This document shows positions 8,001 through 17,320 of a stretch of DNA of 64,000 bases, piece by piece; positions within the stretch are counted from its first letter, which is position 1; the number at the start of each line of letters is the position of its first letter. The translations under genes and the position numbers were made by a program. Origin of the DNA: an uncultured Fretibacterium sp. (lineage in GTDB: Bacteria > Synergistota > Synergistia > Synergistales > Aminobacteriaceae); the NCBI RefSeq assembly GCF_938030725.1, contig NZ_CALHIQ010000013.1, positions 16,814 through 80,813 of the forward strand. Direction: 5' to 3'. The notes below the pieces were generated by a model, which saw only the letters and a program-made list of their open reading frames with translations, was not told the DNA's origin and ran no database searches.

Positions 8001-9546
8001 GGAGGTCGATGACGACGACCGCGGAGGTGACGGCGCGGCCCTCTCCATCGTAGGGCTTTGCGTAGCCCTTCTCCTCGATCTGCCGCTGCCCTTCGACACG
8101 CAGTCCGTCGATCTCTCCCGCGCTCCGGGCCAGCTTGAACTCCAGCACGACGACGCGGTGGGGAAAGAGGACCAGGACATCGCTTCGCCCTCGATTGGTC
8201 GGGACCTCCCCGTGGGCCGTGATGCCCGCCCCCCGCAGGAGCATCAGGAACAGGGAGCGGTACAGGGACTCGTCCCGCCGCGTGAAGTCCTGGTAGGGGA
8301 TGCCGGCCAGCGCGGTGTTGTACAGCTTGACCGCTCCCTCGATATCCCCGTCCTTCAGCGCACGCCAGAGATTGGAGCCAAGAGCCGTGAAGTCCTCCAC
8401 GCGATAGACGTTATCCAGGTACAGGCGCGAGATCGAGTTCAGTACCTCGCGGTTGGGATAGTCCAGCGTCAGCTCCTGCTCCTCCGCGGATTCGATGGTC
8501 AGGTAGCCCGCCTGGTAGAGGAAGCTCTCCGGCCTGGCCCGCTCGATCTCCTGGCTGTCCGCGAAGTCGGCGGAAACGCTTTTGTGCCGATAGACCTCCG
8601 GGTCGTCGATCCCGTGGCTGCGCAGATAGGAGAGGATGAACGTAGGGGAGCCCGAGTGATACCAGTAGTTTTTGAACTCCCTGTCGGCCAGGAAGTTGAG
8701 GATGGAGAAGGGGTTGTAGAGGCGGGTTGTGCCGTCGAAGCAGAAGCCGTCGTAGTAGTCCTTCATCCGCGTCAGGAGCTCCTGGCGGGAGAGGCGCATC
8801 TTGCCGGCCGCGTCGTCGATCCAGCCCACGAAGTCCCGCTCAAGCTCCTCCTGCGTGTAGCCCACGACGTCGCCAAACTCCTCCACCATGGAGATGTCCC
8901 GCAGGTTGTTCATGGCGGAGAAGACGCCGGTCCTGGTAAACCTGGAGATGCCGGTCAGCATGACGAAGCGGAGGTACTCGTCGTAGTCCTTCAGGTTAAG
9001 GTAGAGGGTCCGAAGATAACTCCTGAACGTTGCAGCCAAGTTCACGTTTCCGATGTTGTCCAGGATGGGTTTGTCGTACTCGTCGATGAGGACGACGATC
9101 GGCCCTCCGCGCTCAAAAAGTCCCTCAATGGTGTCTTTGAGGGCCCCCAGCGCGCCTTCGGTGTCCTTGCGGGGCATGGGCAGCTCGTACCTGCGGCCGA
9201 AGACCATCAGGTCGTTGTACAGGCTGACGTCGAAACGTTGAACGTCATCCGTAGGCCGTCCCTTTGCCATGCTGAGGCTCAGCACCGGCGTGGGGTGCCT
9301 AGCCTGTTCCGTGGCCCACGCCTCGGCGGCGAGGCCACGGAACAGTTCTAACTTGCCACTGAATAGGGCTTCGAGCGTCGAGAGGGTCAGGGACTTGCCG
9401 AACCGGCGCGGCCGGGAGAGGAAAACCCGATCCGAGTTGATCAACTGCAGCAGTCGAGCCGTCTTGTCCACGTAGAGGTGCCCCCGCGTCCGCAGCCGCT
9501 CAAAGCTCTGAATTCCGATGGGAAGCGTTTTTAAATTTTCGTTCAT
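7978..9546 (-). CDS. AAA-ATPase-like / PD-(D/E)XK nuclease family protein
   Basis: This 522-residue protein is of the PF09820-PF08011 type that is abundant, often in many copies, in anaerobe genomes. The N-terminal LPIGIQSFERLR and YVDKTARL are hallmarks. Walker A is RPRRFGKSLT and Walker B is VLIDEYDKPI. The C-terminal part GRSDVLVLFPHRVVVLEFKLAR carries the D...EFK core of a PD-(D/E)XK nuclease. The cellular role of this family is not established; a mobile or defence-like function has been suggested because of its patchy spread. It lies 25 bases downstream of pckA on the same strand and could be read from the same transcript. Confidence 0.85.
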   Translation of the reverse strand: MNENLKTLPIGIQSFERLRTRGHLYVDKTARLLQLINSDRVFLSRPRRFGKSLTLSTLEALFSGKLELFRGLAAEAWATEQARHPTPVLSLSMAKGRPTDDVQRFDVSLYNDLMVFGRRYELPMPRKDTEGALGALKDTIEGLFERGGPIVVLIDEYDKPILDNIGNVNLAATFRSYLRTLYLNLKDYDEYLRFVMLTGISRFTRTGVFSAMNNLRDISMVEEFGDVVGYTQEELERDFVGWIDDAAGKMRLSRQELLTRMKDYYDGFCFDGTTRLYNPFSILNFLADREFKNYWYHSGSPTFILSYLRSHGIDDPEVYRHKSVSADFADSQEIERARPESFLYQAGYLTIESAEEQELTLDYPNREVLNSISRLYLDNVYRVEDFTALGSNLWRALKDGDIEGAVKLYNTALAGIPYQDFTRRDESLYRSLFLMLLRGAGITAHGEVPTNRGRSDVLVLFPHRVVVLEFKLARSAGEIDGLRVEGQRQIEEKGYAKPYDGEGRAVTSAVVVIDLQKHEAAL

Positions 9547-9571
9547 CGCTCCGATGGGGACGAACTCCGCC

Positions 9572-11224
9572 CTACCTCATCGCGGCGATGACCGCCTCGA
9601 GGGCCTCCTTCGCGTCCGAGGGCAGTTTGTCTACGCCGCCGCGCTCCGTTTCGCGGGCGATCACGAAGTTCAGCCGGTCCTGGAAGCGGGCCTTGAGCTG
9701 CTCGCGATAGGCGGCATCGTTCAGGTCGACCTTGAAGTCCGGCATGTCCAGCGTCTTGAGCCCCGGCAGGTCACCGAAGGGAACCCAGCGGGCCCTGCCC
9801 TCCACGATGGACTCGATGATGCCCAGCGTGTGCTCCTTCTTCACCTTGGTGCCCATGAAGTCGGCGGTGTTCAGGATATAGCAGTCCACTCCGTCGGCCA
9901 AGAGCGTCTTGAAGCGCTCGTAGTCCATGGAGAGCGGGTAGGTGCGGAAGGGGTTGGCGTAGGGCTCGCACACCAGGGCGTTGGGGTCCACGCCGGGGGC
10001 TAGGCGTTCCGCGCTGGTGCGCTTGGTGGCCAGGGTCGCGCCCAGCACCGCGCCGAGGGACGGGCCCTCCAGCTTCAGCACGGGGGGGATCGTCGGGTCG
10101 CGCATGAGCCAGAAGATGGCGTTCAGCGGCTCGTCGATGCGATCCACGCGGTTGGGGGACCAGAGGCGGGACTTGACGGAACGGCCGTTGCCGTTGCGCA
10201 TGTCCTCCGTCACGGCGACCTTCCGGCCGTCCCTGGTGACGGTGGCGCCGCAGTTCTGGATCGTCAGGAGGTACTTGTTGTCCTCGCAGCCGATGGGGTA
10301 GTCCGCCAGCTTGTCGAAGTAGGTGGGCTCCATGGCGATGGCGTACTTGTCCTTGATGTTGACGATGAAGGCGTCGTCGTGCAGCACCATGATGTCGTAC
10401 CTGCCGTCGTGTTTGGCGTGGGTGATGGTGGACTTGCCGGAGCCCGACAGGCCGAAGGCCGCCATGACGAACTTCCTTCCGTCCTTCATCGTGTAGCGCT
10501 TCAGGCCGCCGTGGCAGGCCGCGTAGCCGTTGCGGGCGGCGATGCCCCAGGCCAGGGTCAGGGTCCCCTTCTTCAGCTCGCCGAAGTAGCGCAGGCCCAG
10601 CACCGCGGCGCAGTTCTCCTCAGGGGAGAAGAACGCGAGGCCCAGCGGGAAGTCCGGGTGCGACCAGTCGGGATCGGCGAAGAAGAAGATGTCGCCGTCG
10701 GTGTCCGAGATCCTTCGGGAGGCCGCGTAGCGTGGCCTGTACCTCTCGTTGTCGTACTGAAAGTTGATCATCCAGTTGTAGAGGTTGTTCTCGTAGCCCT
10801 CCGGCAGGAGCAGGTGGGCCTTCACCATGAAGTCCTCGTCCAGCCCCACGTAGGCGTCCGCCTGGTACATCCTGCGGTAGCGCGTGTTGAAGATGGCCTC
10901 GCGCACCACGGTGCAGAGGGCCTTGGCGTCCACGCCGGGCCAGCCCACGATGCGGCGCGCCGCCGCCGTGCGGCCGAAGATTGCGCCGTCGTTGAACAGC
11001 AGGACGTTTGCGTCCTGGGGCAGCTCCTGCTCCGTGGGGTGGTAGACGGGCATCCCCGTCAGCTCGACCGTGCCCGGGCTGTTCTTCGCCAGGTTGTAGG
11101 CCTCCTTCAGGTCCAGCACCCGGTGGACGTTGTTGCCGTAGAACACGGCCTCCACCGTCGGGCGGACCTGAGTCTTGTTCACCTTTTTAAAGTTCTCCTC
11201 GTCGTAAGCGCCGATCGTCGCCAT
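9572..11224 (-). CDS. pckA: Phosphoenolpyruvate carboxykinase (ATP)
   Basis: This 550-residue enzyme interconverts oxaloacetate plus ATP and PEP plus CO2 plus ADP. The kinase-1a loop FGLSGSGKST, the metal-binding LHDDAF segment and ENCAAVLGLRYFGELKKG identify the ATP-dependent class. It links amino-acid or dicarboxylate catabolism to gluconeogenesis, or works in the reverse direction in fermentation. The minus-strand start ATG at 11222-11224 follows AGGAGTGGGGG. About 90 bases upstream on the minus strand is a TATAAT (plus-strand 11311-11316) that could be the -10; no good -35 is seen at normal spacing. The leader contains a GC-rich inverted repeat around 11262-11287. Confidence 0.93.
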   Translation of the reverse strand: MATIGAYDEENFKKVNKTQVRPTVEAVFYGNNVHRVLDLKEAYNLAKNSPGTVELTGMPVYHPTEQELPQDANVLLFNDGAIFGRTAAARRIVGWPGVDAKALCTVVREAIFNTRYRRMYQADAYVGLDEDFMVKAHLLLPEGYENNLYNWMINFQYDNERYRPRYAASRRISDTDGDIFFFADPDWSHPDFPLGLAFFSPEENCAAVLGLRYFGELKKGTLTLAWGIAARNGYAACHGGLKRYTMKDGRKFVMAAFGLSGSGKSTITHAKHDGRYDIMVLHDDAFIVNIKDKYAIAMEPTYFDKLADYPIGCEDNKYLLTIQNCGATVTRDGRKVAVTEDMRNGNGRSVKSRLWSPNRVDRIDEPLNAIFWLMRDPTIPPVLKLEGPSLGAVLGATLATKRTSAERLAPGVDPNALVCEPYANPFRTYPLSMDYERFKTLLADGVDCYILNTADFMGTKVKKEHTLGIIESIVEGRARWVPFGDLPGLKTLDMPDFKVDLNDAAYREQLKARFQDRLNFVIARETERGGVDKLPSDAKEALEAVIAAMR

Positions 11225-11424
11225 CGTTAAACCCCCACTCCTTTTTTGTGTATCGCGCCGCCCTGTCCTCGCGCGGCGGCCCTTTTTTGAACGCCGAAAG
11301 CCCTCACGCCATTATAGCCCGATTGCCCCGCGCCTGGGGCGTGTCGTCAATTGAGCCATCCTGCAATGACAACGAAACAAACGAAGCCAGGACTTTCAAA
11401 ATGTCGGTCAATCGATGGGGACCG

Positions 11425-12321
11425 TCAACGGTTGGTCAGTGCATCTTTGCGCTCCCTGTTCCGGTCCGCGGGGGAGGAGGAGGCGGTGCCGAGGGCCCGT
11501 TCCCACTCGATGCCGGCCGGGTTGGGGATCAGGATGAAGGAGGTCCCGAAGCGCTCACTCTCCCGGTCCACGGCTCTGCGGCACTCTGCGGCCGGCTTGC
11601 CCTCCAGGTCCAGGGGCAGGTCATCGACGCTGTCCCCCAAGTAGAGGACGACGTCGTACTCCTCAGCGACCTTTGCGAAGCGGGGCATCTTGTTGAGGGG
11701 CTCCGCTCCGCCGGCGCGGGCCAGCAGGCGGTCCTCCACGGCCTGGGGGAGCCCCAGGGCCTGAAGCTCCTTCAGGGCCTCTCCGGTCTGCTCCTGCGTT
11801 TCAAGGGGACGGTTCGTCGCGTAGAAGATCGCCACGCCCAACTCGTCCGCGGCCTTCAGAAGGTCCAGGGCGCCGGGGAGGAGGTCCTCCGAGGCGAGGT
11901 TGTCCCAGTCCTCCGTCCCGTCAAAGAGCTTCCCTTCCCTGAGGCGGTCCGCCATGGCACGGCTGCGGTCGAGGATCGCCCCCGGACAGTCCACGACGAT
12001 GGCCAGGGGGCTGTCCTCCCTCCGGCGGCTGACGAAGGCCCATCGGATGCGCTCCAGCGCAGCGTTGTAGGCCTGATGGCACAGCGCGCGGTACTCGGCG
12101 GAGGTCCTCACCCAGAGGACGGCCGTGAGGGACTGGTCGGCGACCTCGCGCTCCGAGATGGCAGGGGCCGGAGCGGGAGTGGTTTCGAGCGGTTTGTACG
12201 CGTCGGTCTGGGGCGTTGGGGCCTGCGTTTTGGCCCGGATAACGAGCAGGATTGCGATGAGGGCGACGACTCCCCACCACGCGAGGGTCCTCAGGTACTT
12301 CCTGTCTTCCATAAGCTTCAT
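11425..12321 (-). CDS. HAD-superfamily class C acid phosphatase-like protein, degenerate catalytic motif
   Basis: This 298-residue protein has an N-terminal membrane anchor (WWGVVALIAILLVIRA) and a fold matching the subfamily IIIB/class C acid phosphatases such as lipoprotein e(P4). FYATNRPLETQEQTGEALKE (motif II region) and YLGDSVDDLPLD (motif IV region) are well kept. Motif I, normally DLDET, reads DCPGA at residues 111-115, so the nucleophile Asp111 is present but the general acid/base Asp is replaced by Pro113. The enzyme may be inactive or repurposed, perhaps as a binding protein. The start is decided by AAGGAGG 8 bases before ATG 12321. It diverges from the YdjM-like gene across a palindromic promoter. 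Confidence 0.72.
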   Translation of the reverse strand: MKLMEDRKYLRTLAWWGVVALIAILLVIRAKTQAPTPQTDAYKPLETTPAPAPAISEREVADQSLTAVLWVRTSAEYRALCHQAYNAALERIRWAFVSRRREDSPLAIVVDCPGAILDRSRAMADRLREGKLFDGTEDWDNLASEDLLPGALDLLKAADELGVAIFYATNRPLETQEQTGEALKELQALGLPQAVEDRLLARAGGAEPLNKMPRFAKVAEEYDVVLYLGDSVDDLPLDLEGKPAAECRRAVDRESERFGTSFILIPNPAGIEWERALGTASSSPADRNRERKDALTNR

Positions 12322-12369
12322 GGTAAGGTCCTCCTTAAGTATAAAAATGCTGCCTTGCTGGACTGCGGT

Positions 12370-12387
12370 GTGGTATAACTATACCAC
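12370..12387. promoter_or_regulatory. Perfect palindrome in a divergent promoter
   Basis: GTGGTATA and TATACCAC form 8-bp perfect arms around AC. The arms contain TATAAC on the plus strand and TATAGT on the minus strand, which could serve as -10 elements for both diverging genes. A repressor bound here would control both. Confidence 0.55.
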
Positions 12388-12399
12388 GAGGAGGAAATT

Positions 12400-13047
12400 T
12401 TGGAGCGGCCTGCTGTGGTGAGGCGGCGCGGAGGTACGGACCCGGCGCGGCGGCTCAGGCCGGCCGGTGCGGAAGGGAGGCAGCGGGCGAACGCCGCCCG
12501 CGTTTTGAATGTGCCTTTGGACACGGAAGCGATTGAGTCGGACGGTGGCCCCCCTGTGACGGGTCACGGACACCGCATCGTGAACTTCACGCTGGTGGGA
12601 GCCGTCACCTGCTCCCTGCCGGCGGCCCTCTGCGCCCTTCTGGGCGCCGCCTTCCCGGACTCCAGCGAGTGGCTGCTGTGGGGGCGGAACAGGAACCGCT
12701 GGCACCGCAGGCTCACGCACTGGTTCGTCCCATGGCTCGCGCTCTCCCTCCTGTGTCTGGACCGCGCGGGGTGGCGGACGCCGACCCTTGCGGGCCTGGC
12801 GGAAGGGTCGGCGGGGGACCTGTGGGCCTGCGCCGGATTCTGGCTGTTGGGGGGCCTGCTGCACATCGCGCTGGACGCCTGCTGCGGCAAGGTGCCCCTT
12901 CTCCTGCCCTGGCGGAGGACCTTTGGAGCGCACCTCTTCAGGACCTCGCCCAGGCCGGGGGAACTCAGTCCGGGGGAGATGGCCGTCACGTTCTTCCTGT
13001 CGGCCACGGCTCTGGGAGCCTGGGCTGCACGGGCAGGACTCCTCTAA
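12400..13047 (+). CDS. YdjM/LexA-binding-like membrane metal-dependent hydrolase (DUF457/PF04307)
   Basis: This integral membrane protein of about 215 residues has HRRLTHWFVPW and LLHIALDACCGKVPLLLPW, the two His-containing signatures of the YdjM/YbcI family (annotated as membrane-bound metal-dependent hydrolases; true activity unknown). Four or so hydrophobic segments surround them. The start is probably TTG 12400, because GAGGAGG ends 5 bases upstream and no ATG is suitably placed; the first 50 residues are Arg-rich and not conserved-looking, so a later start is possible. It shares the palindromic control region at 12370-12387 with the HAD gene. Confidence 0.68.
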   Translation: MERPAVVRRRGGTDPARRLRPAGAEGRQRANAARVLNVPLDTEAIESDGGPPVTGHGHRIVNFTLVGAVTCSLPAALCALLGAAFPDSSEWLLWGRNRNRWHRRLTHWFVPWLALSLLCLDRAGWRTPTLAGLAEGSAGDLWACAGFWLLGGLLHIALDACCGKVPLLLPWRRTFGAHLFRTSPRPGELSPGEMAVTFFLSATALGAWAARAGLL

Positions 13048-13104
13048 GCGGAGCCGCGCGACCCGCCGCCAGCTCTCATTTTAAAAGGTCAGGAGGTCTT
13101 TCTC

Positions 13105-14421
13105 ATGCCGTGGATATGGTCGGTCCTCATGCCGCATCCCCCGATCCTCGTTCCGGAGTTGGGGCGGGGCAGAGAGGCGGAGGCGGCGGAAACGCTCGCC
13201 GGTCTTGACCGGGTGGCGGAGGCGGTGCGGGGTCGGGAGCCGGAGGTCCTGCTGGTCCTCTCCCCACATCATCCCTGCACGCCTGGCTCTCTGGGCTTCA
13301 ACGCGGCCCCGGAGTCCGAGGGGTCCTTTGCGGCCTTCGGGGCCCCGAAGGTGCGGGTGGACTTTCGCACCCGCGCGGAAGACCGGGAAGCGCTTGGGCG
13401 CTTTTTGATGCCCCATGGCATCCCGGTTTCCCATCAGGCCTCGCCCGACCTCTCGTCGGATCAGGGGACCCTGGTCCCGCTCTACTTCCTGCGCCGCGCC
13501 TGGGGGGCCCTGCCGGCGACGCTGACGGCCTCGCCGGTGGGGCTCTCGCCGCGCGGAGCCTTCGATCTGGGGCAGGCCCTGGCGGACTTCGACGACGGGC
13601 GGACCTGGGCGCTGCTGGCCAGCGGCGACCTGTCTCACCGCCTGACCCCCTCCGCCCCCGCAGGCTACGCCCCGGAGGCGGGGCGCGCCTTCGACGACGC
13701 GGTGCTCGAGGCCCTGCGGCAGGGCTCCGCGGCGCCGATCTTCGCCCTCGGCCTCAAGACGATCAACGAGGCTGGCCAGTGCGGGCTGTGGTCCGTCCTG
13801 ACGATGCTGGGGCTCATGGAAGCCCTGGGTGGCGCGGCAAAGGTGCTCTCCTACGAGGGCCCCTTCGGCGTGGGCTACTGCACCGCGGTGTGGGACGCTC
13901 CGGCCCCCGCCCCCGTCCGCCTGGCGCGGGAAACGGTGACGCGCCTCCTCTCCGGCAGGCCCCTGCCGGAGAGGGGCGGCGACGTGTGCGCTTCGCCGCT
14001 GTGGGAGCGGACTGCAGCGTGCTTCGTGTCCATCAAGACGAGGCAGGGCGCCCTCCGCGGCTGCATCGGGACCCTCGCGCCGTCGCAGGGGACGCTGGAT
14101 CGCGAGATCATCGAGAACGCCGTGGCGGCCGCGACGCGGGACCCGCGCGTCCCTCCCATGACGGCGGAGGAGCTGGAGGGCGTCCGCCTGTCGGTGGACG
14201 TGCTGTCGGACCCGGAGCCCGTCGAGGGGGTGGAGCAGCTGGACCCCAAGCTCTGGGGCGTCATTGTGTCGAAGGGCTGGCAGCGCGGCGTTCTGCTGCC
14301 GGACCTGGAGGGCGTGGACACCGCGGAGCAGCAGGTGGAGATCGCGGCCCGAAAGGCCGGCCTCAGCAGCCTGGAGGGCGTCGCGCTCCAGCGCTTCAGC
14401 GTGACGCGGTATCGGGAGTAG
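13105..14421 (+). CDS. AmmeMemoRadiSam fusion: LigB-type dioxygenase-like domain plus AMMECR1 domain
   Basis: This is a 438-residue two-domain protein. Residues 1-265 form a class III extradiol-dioxygenase (LigB/MEMO-like) domain: PHPPILVPELG, SPHHP, and SGDLSHRL with conserved His residues. Residues 275-438 form an AMMECR1 domain with the hallmark ALRGCIGTL and VSKGWQRGVLLPDLEGVDT. In many anaerobes MEMO-like, AMMECR1 and a radical SAM protein (AmmeMemoRadiSam system) go together, with unknown chemistry; here the first two are fused and no radical SAM gene is present in the window. The start ATG follows AGGAGG. Confidence 0.88.
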   Translation: MPWIWSVLMPHPPILVPELGRGREAEAAETLAGLDRVAEAVRGREPEVLLVLSPHHPCTPGSLGFNAAPESEGSFAAFGAPKVRVDFRTRAEDREALGRFLMPHGIPVSHQASPDLSSDQGTLVPLYFLRRAWGALPATLTASPVGLSPRGAFDLGQALADFDDGRTWALLASGDLSHRLTPSAPAGYAPEAGRAFDDAVLEALRQGSAAPIFALGLKTINEAGQCGLWSVLTMLGLMEALGGAAKVLSYEGPFGVGYCTAVWDAPAPAPVRLARETVTRLLSGRPLPERGGDVCASPLWERTAACFVSIKTRQGALRGCIGTLAPSQGTLDREIIENAVAAATRDPRVPPMTAEELEGVRLSVDVLSDPEPVEGVEQLDPKLWGVIVSKGWQRGVLLPDLEGVDTAEQQVEIAARKAGLSSLEGVALQRFSVTRYRE

Positions 14422-14479
14422 GGCGCGGCGGTGGGCCGCCTCCCGGTTTTGTCATAACAACTGGAAATGGGGTCGTCAG

Positions 14480-15832
14480 ATGAAGCTTGCGGTGATCGGC
14501 ACCGGGTACGTGGGCCTTGTGACGGGGACCTGCCTCGCCCGATACGGCAATACGGTGGTGTGCGTGGATACGAACGGGGAGCGCGTGGCGACGCTTCGCG
14601 GCGGACGGGTCCCCTTCTACGAGCCGGGGCTGGACGAGATGATGGCGCGCAACGCCGCCGAGGGGCGCCTCTCCTTCACGACGGAGGCGGCGGAGGCCCT
14701 GGAGGGGGCCAACGTCTGCTTCATCACGGTGGGGACGCCTTCGGCCCCGGACGGCAGCGCGGACCTCTCCTTCGTCGAGGGGGCGGCCCGCAGCATCGGG
14801 CGCGGCATGTCGGGGGACCTGCTGGCCGTGGTGAAGTCCACCGTCCCCGTGGGGACGAACGCCCGCGTCCGGGACTGGATTCGTGAGGAGCTCAACGCGC
14901 GGGGGGCCCGGCACGCGCTGGGCATGGCCTCGAACCCGGAGTTCCTGCGGGAGGGGGCGGCGCTCCGGGACTTCGTGGAGCCGGACCGCGTGGTCCTCGG
15001 CGCGGACTCGCCGGAGGCCGCGGAAACCCTGAGGCGCATCTACTCCTTCCTGGAGCCCGCAAAGCTGCTCTTCATGGACATCGCCTCGGCGGAGATGGCG
15101 AAGTACGCTGCCAACGCCATGCTGGCGGCCCGCATCTCCTTCATGAACGAGATGGCCTGCATCTGCAGCCGCGTGGGAGCGGACGTGGAGAGTGTGCGCC
15201 AGGCCATGGGGCGGGACGACCGCATCGGCGCGAAGTTCCTGCGGGCGGGCTGCGGCTACGGCGGCTCCTGCTTCCCCAAGGACGTGCGGGCGCTTCGGGA
15301 CTTCGCCCGGGCGACGGGCTACGAGCCGAACCTGCTGACGGCGGTGGACGAGGTGAACACGCGGGCCAAGGGACTTCTGCTGGAAGAGCTCCGGGGGCGC
15401 CTGGGGGACCTGTCGGGCCGCGTGATCGCTCTGTGGGGCCTGGCCTTCAAGCCCAAGACCTCCGACACCCGCGAGGCGCCGGCTCAGGTCCTGATCCACG
15501 GCCTCCTGGCCGCCGGGGCTTCCGTCAGGGCCAGCGACCCCCGCGCCATCGAGGAAACGCGCGCGGCGCTGGGGGACCTGCCCAACGTGACCTACGTCGC
15601 AGACCCCTACGAGACGGCGCGGGGCGCGGATGCCCTGGCCGTGGTCACGGAGTGGGACATCTACCGCCAGCCGGACTTCGCCCGGCTCCGGTCGTTCCTG
15701 CGCACGCCGATCATCGTCGATGGGCGCAACGTCTACTCCCGCGAGGAGATGGCGCGGGCCGGCTTCGACTACCTCTCCGTCGGACGTCCGCCCGTCCTGG
15801 CCGCCTCCGGCCCGGTGGGGAGGGCGCTCTAG
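14480..15832 (+). CDS. ugd: UDP-glucose 6-dehydrogenase
   Basis: This 450-residue enzyme oxidises UDP-glucose to UDP-glucuronate with two NAD+. The N-terminal Rossmann motif is GTGYVGLVTG; NPEFLREGAA and KYAANAMLAARISFMNE precede the catalytic GGSCFPKD, with Cys264 as the thiohemiacetal nucleophile; the C-terminal UDP-binding domain has LWGLAFKPKTSDTREAP. UDP-glucuronate feeds surface polysaccharide. Its stop overlaps the hldE start (TAGTG), so the two envelope-sugar genes are coupled. Confidence 0.94.
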   Translation: MKLAVIGTGYVGLVTGTCLARYGNTVVCVDTNGERVATLRGGRVPFYEPGLDEMMARNAAEGRLSFTTEAAEALEGANVCFITVGTPSAPDGSADLSFVEGAARSIGRGMSGDLLAVVKSTVPVGTNARVRDWIREELNARGARHALGMASNPEFLREGAALRDFVEPDRVVLGADSPEAAETLRRIYSFLEPAKLLFMDIASAEMAKYAANAMLAARISFMNEMACICSRVGADVESVRQAMGRDDRIGAKFLRAGCGYGGSCFPKDVRALRDFARATGYEPNLLTAVDEVNTRAKGLLLEELRGRLGDLSGRVIALWGLAFKPKTSDTREAPAQVLIHGLLAAGASVRASDPRAIEETRAALGDLPNVTYVADPYETARGADALAVVTEWDIYRQPDFARLRSFLRTPIIVDGRNVYSREEMARAGFDYLSVGRPPVLAASGPVGRAL

Positions 15833-17316
15833 TGTCCGCGCCGTTCCAGCCCCAGCGCGCGTTGGGTGAGTTCCTGCGCAGCGGCAGGGCGGCGGAAACC
15901 TCCGTGGCCGTCCTGGGCGACATCGTCCTGGACCGATACCTCACGGGGTCCACCCGCCGCGTGTCCCGCGAGGCCCCCATCCCCGTCGTGGTGTGCGACA
16001 CGCGGGCCGCCGCCGACAACCTGGGGGGCGCGGGGAACGTGGCGGCGAACCTCCGGGGGATTGGATGCCGCGTCTGGCTTGCGGGCATGGTGGGCGACGA
16101 CGCCTTCGGCCAGAAGGTGAGGGGGCACGTGCAGTCCTTCAGGATCGAGCCCCGGCTCTGGCCGCGCCGGACCCCCACCCTGGTGAAGACCCGGCTGATC
16201 TGCGGCGGGCAGCAGCTGGCCCGATTCGACTTCGAGGACGTGGAGCCCCTGCCCCCAGAGGGCGTGGAGAACGCGCTGGACTTCCTGAACAAGGCCATCG
16301 ACGGCGGCGTGCGCACGGTGATCCTGTCCGACTACGGCCTGGGGTACTGCACGCCGGAGCTGTGCCAGGGCGTCATCTCCATGGCGGCCCGGCGGGGCGC
16401 TCACGTGCTGGTGGACCCCCGCGGCGTGGATTGGTCCAAGTACCGCGGCGCGGCACTGGCCACGCCGAATCTGGGGGAGCTGAGCGCCACCTGGGGACGC
16501 CACGTCCGCAACGATCCGAAGACGGTGGCGGAGGTCGGCGAGAAGGTCCGCCGGAAGAACGGCCTGAAATGGCTCCTGGTGACGCGGTCCTCCCGCGGCA
16601 TGACGCTCCTGGGGCCGGAGGCCGTCCGCCACATCCGGGCCCATCCGGTGGAGGTCTTCGACGTCAGCGGCGCTGGGGACACCGTCATCGCCATGCTGGC
16701 TGCCCTCAACGCTGCGGGCTTTGACGCGGAGCGGGCCTCCAGCATGGCCAACGAGGCCGCGCAGTTCGTCATCACGCGGTCGGGGACCTACGCCTTCACC
16801 GCCAGGGACTACCTGGAGGCCTATCGGTCGCGGACGCCCTACCTCTTCAGCCCCGTTGCGGAAACGGACGCGGCCGTCCGGCAGGTGCGGGCCTGGCAGT
16901 CGGCGGGGCAGCGCGTCATCTTCACAAACGGCTGTTTCGACGTGCTGCACGCAGGGCACCTGGACAGCCTGCGCCGGGCCCGGCTCCTGGGGGACAGGCT
17001 GGTGGTGGGGCTGAACAGCGACCGGTCCGTTCGCGCGCTGAAGGGGCCAAGCCGCCCGGTGAACCCGCAGGACCTGCGGGCGGAGCTCCTAGCCGCCCTG
17101 AGGCCCGTGGACATGGTGGTGATCTTCGACGAGGACACGCCCCGGGAGCTCCTGTCGCGCCTGCGGCCCGACGTACTGGCCAAGGGCGGGGACTACCGCG
17201 CCGAGGAGCTGCCCGGCCGCGAGTTCGTGGACGAGGTGGTCATCCTGCCGCTTCTCGAGGGACATTCCACGACGCGCATCCTGAACCACGGAAGGGAGGG
17301 CGGCGCGGAGGCTTGA
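15832..17316 (+). CDS. hldE: Bifunctional heptose-7-phosphate kinase / heptose-1-phosphate adenylyltransferase
   Basis: This protein of about 494 residues starts at GTG 15832, overlapping the ugd stop. The N-terminal PfkB-type kinase domain (residues 1 to about 325) shows NLGGAGNVAANL and DVSGAGDTV. The C-terminal nucleotidyltransferase domain (about 345-494) begins with FTNGCFDVLHAGHLDSLRRA, the HxGH adenylyl-transfer site. It makes ADP-D-glycero-D-manno-heptose for LPS inner core, so the host should be a diderm with heptose-containing LPS. Longer readings that start near 15433 belong to another frame inside ugd. Confidence 0.93.
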   Translation: MSAPFQPQRALGEFLRSGRAAETSVAVLGDIVLDRYLTGSTRRVSREAPIPVVVCDTRAAADNLGGAGNVAANLRGIGCRVWLAGMVGDDAFGQKVRGHVQSFRIEPRLWPRRTPTLVKTRLICGGQQLARFDFEDVEPLPPEGVENALDFLNKAIDGGVRTVILSDYGLGYCTPELCQGVISMAARRGAHVLVDPRGVDWSKYRGAALATPNLGELSATWGRHVRNDPKTVAEVGEKVRRKNGLKWLLVTRSSRGMTLLGPEAVRHIRAHPVEVFDVSGAGDTVIAMLAALNAAGFDAERASSMANEAAQFVITRSGTYAFTARDYLEAYRSRTPYLFSPVAETDAAVRQVRAWQSAGQRVIFTNGCFDVLHAGHLDSLRRARLLGDRLVVGLNSDRSVRALKGPSRPVNPQDLRAELLAALRPVDMVVIFDEDTPRELLSRLRPDVLAKGGDYRAEELPGREFVDEVVILPLLEGHSTTRILNHGREGGAEA

Positions 17317-17320
17317 GGCC

